Origin: Peptoniphilus harei | GTDB lineage: Bacteria; Bacillota; Clostridia; Tissierellales; Peptoniphilaceae | NCBI RefSeq assembly: GCF_900454685.1 | Contig: NZ_UATM01000032.1 | Coordinates: 682,001 to 746,000 of the forward strand | DNA: 64,000 nucleotides | Reading direction: 5' to 3' | Shown here: positions 61,901-64,000 of the stretch, one piece after another | Numbering within the stretch: the first letter of the stretch is position 1 | Layout: every line of letters begins with the position of its first letter | Program-made: the position numbers and the translations under genes | Notes under the pieces: model-generated | Told to the model about the DNA's origin: nothing | Databases searched by the model: none | Seen by the model: only the letters and a program-made list of their open reading frames with translations

Positions 61901-64000
61901 GAAAATTTGCATTAATTACCAACCCACAAACAGGTATCGAACTTAAAATCTATAAGAAGAACAATGCTGATATAGGTCTAATTGGTGCAGAATTTGAATT
62001 AAAGAAAGATGACGGAACAGATACGATAATTGCAAAAGCAGTATCCGATGAAAATGGTAATGTAGTATTTGTTGACGAAAACAATAAACCTATCAAGCTA
62101 CAAGTTGGTAATTACCTATTAACAGAAACTAAGTCGCCAGCTGGTTACAAAAAACCTGCAGCACCTTGGAAACTACAAGTAGTAGAAGAAAGAGGACAAC
62201 TTGTTATTAAAGAAAGTGGTCCAAAACACACATCTACTTCATATCTATCATCTGAAGGGGCAAAGGCAGGAGATAATACTAGTTCAACTGATGCAATTAA
62301 ATATAAGTCAATAATTAAAAATATTGACCCTGTTAATAAGACTTTCGTCCAAAGAATCTATATAGATACTAGAGGATACAAAGGTGCTGACAAGATAAAC
62401 GTCCAAATAACTCCTACAACAAAGAGAGAAGAAATTGATACACCTTCACAACCTCCAAAGACAACAAGTGGTGGTGTAAAGACTGCTTATAGGACAACTT
62501 ATAAAGTTGCAAACCCAGCAGACAACTTAACCCCTGATGATGTTCTAAAAGATTATGACTTAAGAAAATCCAATGTATCAGTTGTTAACACTGCAAGGTG
62601 GAGACCATTTGACTGGGGCTTTGACGAAGACCAAATCAACCTATCAAATGATGGAGTTTACTTCATAGATATTGAAGGATTCTACGACGACAACATAGTT
62701 GACCTAAAGGAAATAGAACTTAAGGTAGACTTCTATGCAGGAGAATGGGTATTTGCTCAAAGAACTTATAAAAATGGAAAATTAGGTTGGAAGGTTGATA
62801 AGGACATTGGAAACACAGGCGGTCTCCAAACTAAGAGAGACGCAGCTTACCAACAAGGTATGGAAGCCCTATACGCTTATTATTCAAGTATTTATGGAGA
62901 AGCAGAAGCTAAGAAATGGTTCTATGGTAATTCTGACGAGCAAAAATATGATGTTTGGTTAAGAAAAGGTGCCACAATAGCAGGTAATTATTACGATGCA
63001 GGCCGCATTGTACTAGCATCAAATGTTGATAACTCAAATATCAAAAATGCCACACCAATCCAAACTTCATATACTAAGGCGAATATTAAAGACTTGTATT
63101 CTTCAGATAGTATAAAGACAATTCCTCAAGATGGAATGACAATAACTAACGAAGATGAAACTTATAATATTACTTTCTCTAAGCACGCCAAACTAAAAAC
63201 AGATGGAACAGAAGAAGACTACAATAACAACAGACTTGAAGGTGCTGTATTTAAGCTACAAAAGAGAGAAGGTTCCTTCTGGTATGATCTAGATGAATCT
63301 TATGTAGCATCAGCCTTCAATGGTTACTTTGGATTTAGAAGACTAGAACCAGGTCGTTACAGACTATTAGAAGTAACACCACCAATAGGCTACAAGCCAA
63401 TTGAAGGAGAACTTCTACAATTTACAATCAAACAAATTGATACAAGGTCTGGAAAAATCATAAATCCAAAGACTAAAAAGGAAGTAGCGTTAACTGAATT
63501 AACAATAATAGACCCATACAATGAAGAAAAAATAGAACTTAATAATGCTAAGGCTAAGATAAAAGGCGATCCAGATAATAAAGTCTATAATTTTAGCGAA
63601 TTAGTAAATACAGATAAGTTCAACATGGATACTTGTATGATTCTAAGTGAAGTTAAAGATAAAGATGGAAATCCAAAGGAAATACCACTAAAGACTGCAA
63701 ACTTTATAGACCCAGAATCAAATGAACCAATGGGTAGAATTATTGCAGGTGCCCAAGGTTATATAACCCTAGAATACAAAGAAGGCGGTTATGTAGCAGA
63801 ATATGGTAAAGCAGGATCATCAGGTGGTTCACTAGTTGACTATGTAACAGCAGCAACAGCTAAGAACATGGGTAAGATATTGAACGAAAAACCTGGTAAA
63901 GGTAAAGTCACTATCAAAAAAATTGACGAAAACGGAAATGCTTTAGGAGCAACTGCAGATGCTAGTGGAGAATTGACAGTTGGAGCTAAATTCCAAGCTA
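52933..64000 (+). CDS. Giant SpaA-type/MSCRAMM-like surface adhesin, 3' end outside window
   Basis: The frame is open for 3689 codons to the window edge. Order: signal peptide (about residues 1-33, LFLALLMILEVFSPVTALA); Lys/Asn linker; a Glu/Ala/Lys-rich helical stretch (about 115-250); a long beta-rich head with adhesin-type domains (about 330-880). SpaA-like isopeptide domains, each ending like APxGY, lie at about 882-960, 1179-1262, 1693-1775, 1800-1880, 2120-2200, 3001-3095 and 3410-3500, with an eighth starting at 3657. Between 2517 and 2975 sits a block of repeats: InlB B-repeat-like segments (about 2588-2657 and 2743-2815), Gly-rich Flg_new-type repeats and an Ig-like domain. Spontaneous Lys-Asn bonds should stabilise the stalk. 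A sortase LPxTG anchor is expected beyond the window. It is probably a host-binding surface protein. Confidence 0.88.
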   Translation, partial: MDNIFKRFTCLFLALLMILEVFSPVTALAAGLVDDTNYENSNSNKIEKKISDELFNKPAEKTSQKDTRKTNSNKKEEVHKNSSNKPKETGKAPELIPAKKTKNDYEFFENTKKNEPDQAKAKEKAKAEAEAKAAEEAKAKEEQAAKENAELEKQKQELLRIEAEKQAQAARANEAEAAAAEAEYRDARQKRIELEKLLEEKLKEKGLRDQQKQESEKSLNQEKSNKLEDKNKTEDLTEDEEEKGLLEKIKEGLGLTDLQKADKELKKALKNKDNGLEEIQALLDTFEDKYDLSREDQAKLMADNEEAFQELIERDREENFRSDMLMANPVGASPEELENKKFTIRTRLDTSTITGAIQPGQFFEIKLDPRLTVKTGTILPNIVNDGTVLAKPEYNESTNTIKYTVENPIAKDLQIPIVIDVDYNVNKIKELDKIKDTHPINNSISGLGVVRPVKLPEVMVNNNGDIVNGISEEGGHEVLQIVEPGSDYKVYMDAHGTPVVKDGKLVAVNWSVTFTSTKDLLALGLSSNATTVKGSGLGDFSDLLLNGDELRTEADGLTKNEIEGQLGIVASKNHTLNKSLREVRYTFETEITNPQEKYALDLSVALLNKKKTGAVRLVYDAADNKSYMEDTTSKRVGVNNRTTIMGEFSSDTTAKWTVTDQVSTGDNTKKVDPVIGFPLATRELTGDQTLASAKMAVYRLNPGDGKMEVIIGETDLNKTIPAKGKNPSDQQFPGRIAVYEFNTDITDSEAGYSLSGVNINKYQPIKIKQTWSGIDSTQTMPKQTIEVKDANGNPLSSPITVDEGEIGKADRNFDIPAVKTWTIGNDGSETKITPNIIQTFPEGPTIDETKYSYKEKYNYYSLEDGAYNLYNVMTESTDETDSSFTIIKTDSKDPNKKLAGAEFTLQSPRETLKLQTDANGQINFKNISPGTYNLIENKAPAGYKLDQEPKQITVHNDGTVSVSGNNISMQGGKVATVLTRHNYYPSYPSYMNAMHYGSIDEKGNVEFYIYLKPEANSYGGSTDKDTRLNLNLAGGGKIDTVEVLDVAPGDRYTTRNIMQKQTAGTYKGNEVLNKDHANKIIGQDKVVDSYTGKTGYQIKFPASRFGNDWGFLVKVKATGGTSTSAVSYDWLTDNSSVANEAKMQEIIGLSTKNSSDSTGENPTSDITRITITNEAFQKSPIELTKLDENKVDGLSGATFTLKDSNGNPIIDVQSQAEGEGKTKGLVSFGHQAPGNYTIEEKKAPKGYKNSNVVFDVNVSEDGKVTYKARFKDGNGTPINGVDYILEDVEVGQDTTNYNVTVLNQSMKLQEKQTQPDDGRLGWQEGIWEAYGIESYKYNGTYTIGNVVKGGRFKIQFDTNLDFKRYVYEIPDLKDGDGNLLAKPYFNYDTNLLTYVFVKDATDVSASLEIVGIIPDKYYATQTNKTNGYDFKITVDPDDPNAATSNKTLNFNVKTDYYAYDSQGGGGPLTSEYITDIYKGDDGEIYMKAVSYYNPTNLSSGPRKVRLDWLSMKKPRPGLEYYRADGYPAFGFDDLKVYKVYGDQNRKQNLMPLSYGIRPEQDTFDYIRVYSKSNVDPQKGFSESGGEVRVTYKPEYLKSYEGLLDYGHSKHPLEIDLPRVSGNEGYVIVQTFKVTDKQRFKDLWSGYYLSNGSRHTGSYQKGNYNWAIGSETGKEIPKFYSQKIKLINKTYQPGSFKIKKTNEVDNTNLPDAIFELKNKEGKIINRYSGSDGLVEFNDLEPGVYTLQESKAPNGFVKSNRRWQVIVYDTGNVVINEVGGSGTSFTGKDTIIIPVSNKPSGGNFKVYKKDSTGKALPGAKFTIKGQDGNTINKEATSNENGIVEFEGLTQGTYIIEESQAPEGYRKLDKKWVLVVDAEGNKKVYNYREKSDQTIGSILEKENVNWVNVAGRSLDGWNLYDNRRTDWTGNFPTPFKMGTRIVGINKTEKYVIQRYVLNPEAESMGKTTATIHREKIEYPNMDWYKGNAKAGKDYQVFKLDKAVTGEIEDIRLADYKAENITSFVEGSAKKVAGRYGEPDRLSLDFPATNKPIVVDIKVPYNEDTGGVGTGMDWVENGTTYWKSDYYEKVNIIKESGPVLEQSTGIQGSYIADNSLDVTNESKTFGFKLKKVKETNAAQAIQGAEFKLTGPEPSEDERFMTTGSNGMISFDKLTPGTYKLEENKAAPGYELANNDWSVRITDEGKVFIKQIAKTEDTNNTTGEERAAQPALEPVAANTILTVGDPNSTEAQQVRNLRLAKQMQGLRSAQYGLTSKADEKSLLRSQAEINQEYIRQNINAVYGENNLENQLADGMTFGEIAMVAYNRDFALGTNSGLEISDDPLPEAQRASGWQKVDPNKSTIASHQDEDGIQTKITRINKDTKEFTQVFLIDGSKTLGKKPIMLNYHTANGTSITPKNIRVYKVKNASTIDNLQANGADINHNGPFGDNYYTGNTINFPWSTDKYAVEFTVDYTDNSNLGLEAYYLYDRQKNPPLSYWKYATANESYNSANKINYKHLITIKQSTGGSVTAPQYGETGKEISLNIVPDPGYEWTGNKITDKDGNVIAQDVFSFRMPDKDVIVTNTFEKLNTDVTIYFNAGNGGSGTMQSQTVPQGDYKLPSPTFTAPAGKEFKAWSVGGKEYQPGDTIQVSANTTLTALWKDKAISGYKITIDPNIQNGKVTSNKSSAVTGEQFTLTIRPEPGYKLNQLLIGGWDFTQRVVNNQATFTVRDQDIDVSATFVRDPYKSIISFDPNGGSGVMKNQEVYNGYQYRIPNCEFTPPAGKEFLRWTIKGYQGVYLPGGFIKIGGDYTFVAQWKDAPVNLESIKVNSLNHKTTYKVGEGLDVTNLTIEATMSNGTKQTIAVNPGMVTGFSSAKEAQDMPLTITYGGKTTTYNVNIVKPEPDAFDINIISSNNGKVEADKLTAKAGEEVTLTATANEGYTFYSYTVTDASGNPITVTDNKFTMPKSVVNVSANFIQDGGTKPGEDEIEIPEGKFALITNPQTGIELKIYKKNNADIGLIGAEFELKKDDGTDTIIAKAVSDENGNVVFVDENNKPIKLQVGNYLLTETKSPAGYKKPAAPWKLQVVEERGQLVIKESGPKHTSTSYLSSEGAKAGDNTSSTDAIKYKSIIKNIDPVNKTFVQRIYIDTRGYKGADKINVQITPTTKREEIDTPSQPPKTTSGGVKTAYRTTYKVANPADNLTPDDVLKDYDLRKSNVSVVNTARWRPFDWGFDEDQINLSNDGVYFIDIEGFYDDNIVDLKEIELKVDFYAGEWVFAQRTYKNGKLGWKVDKDIGNTGGLQTKRDAAYQQGMEALYAYYSSIYGEAEAKKWFYGNSDEQKYDVWLRKGATIAGNYYDAGRIVLASNVDNSNIKNATPIQTSYTKANIKDLYSSDSIKTIPQDGMTITNEDETYNITFSKHAKLKTDGTEEDYNNNRLEGAVFKLQKREGSFWYDLDESYVASAFNGYFGFRRLEPGRYRLLEVTPPIGYKPIEGELLQFTIKQIDTRSGKIINPKTKKEVALTELTIIDPYNEEKIELNNAKAKIKGDPDNKVYNFSELVNTDKFNMDTCMILSEVKDKDGNPKEIPLKTANFIDPESNEPMGRIIAGAQGYITLEYKEGGYVAEYGKAGSSGGSLVDYVTAATAKNMGKILNEKPGKGKVTIKKIDENGNALGATADASGELTVGAKFQA

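Overview
The window looks like a contig from an anaerobic, low-GC Firmicute of the Peptoniphilaceae/Tissierellia type; Anaerococcus-like is my best guess. This rests on the AT-rich sequence with AGG/AAG-rich codon use, anaerobe oxygen-defence genes (A-type flavoprotein, rubrerythrin-like protein, encapsulin-type ferritin), an OpuC-type osmolyte system, and a giant SpaA/MSCRAMM-type surface protein. No rRNA or tRNA gene was seen, so the genus is inferred and not proven.

Region 1 (1-7.6 kb) is accessory DNA in decay. It opens with the C-terminal part of a large serine recombinase that reads across what looks like an attachment junction into the 3' end of an rRNA methyltransferase gene of the rumA/rlmD type. 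A dead IS3-family element, a 125-bp imperfect palindrome, a CopZ-like [2Fe-2S] protein and a rubrerythrin-like protein follow. Two copies of one small hairpin RNA (3.55-3.63 kb and 4.87-4.92 kb) are present. The second lies directly in front of a broken Abi_2 (AbiD/AbiF) abortive-infection gene, whose 3' part is replaced by an AbrB-RelE toxin-antitoxin pair with a clear operator. An MgtC-like protein ends the region.

Region 2 (7.8-24.3 kb) holds small operons: a PadR-DUF2812 operon with twin palindromic operators, an SDR, a fused osmoprotectant transporter with two frameshifts, a stalk-CAP secreted protein, a PaaI thioesterase, an XRE-GNAT cluster, a frameshifted MFS transporter, an NptA phosphate/sodium transporter, and a radical SAM + DUF4130 DNA-metabolism pair next to a frameshifted papain-like protein. 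Three of the frameshifts lie in runs of exactly eight A, where seven A would restore the frame.

Region 3 (24.3-51.7 kb) is mostly intact housekeeping and transport: PAP2 + LysR, an MBOAT/SGNH acylation pair with an AraC regulator, NnrE, MATE, a ClC antiporter with an unknown anchored partner, an ArsC-like protein, a gene-free interval that looks like a structured RNA with its own promoter and terminator (34.8-35.25 kb), FprA, a TtcA-like protein, PncB, a radical SAM protein, an AI-2E-family exporter, an EncFtn-like ferritin, a complete opuCABCD operon, NhaC, and a MacA/MacB-like three-gene exporter with an unusually long adaptor coiled coil.

Region 4 (51.7-64 kb) starts with 1.1 kb without a convincing gene, including a tandem array of period 36 bp. 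A promoter then leads to one open frame that runs 3689 codons to the window edge: a secreted adhesin with a charged helical N-terminus, at least eight SpaA-like isopeptide domains and a central block of InlB-type repeats. Its cell-wall anchor would lie beyond the window.
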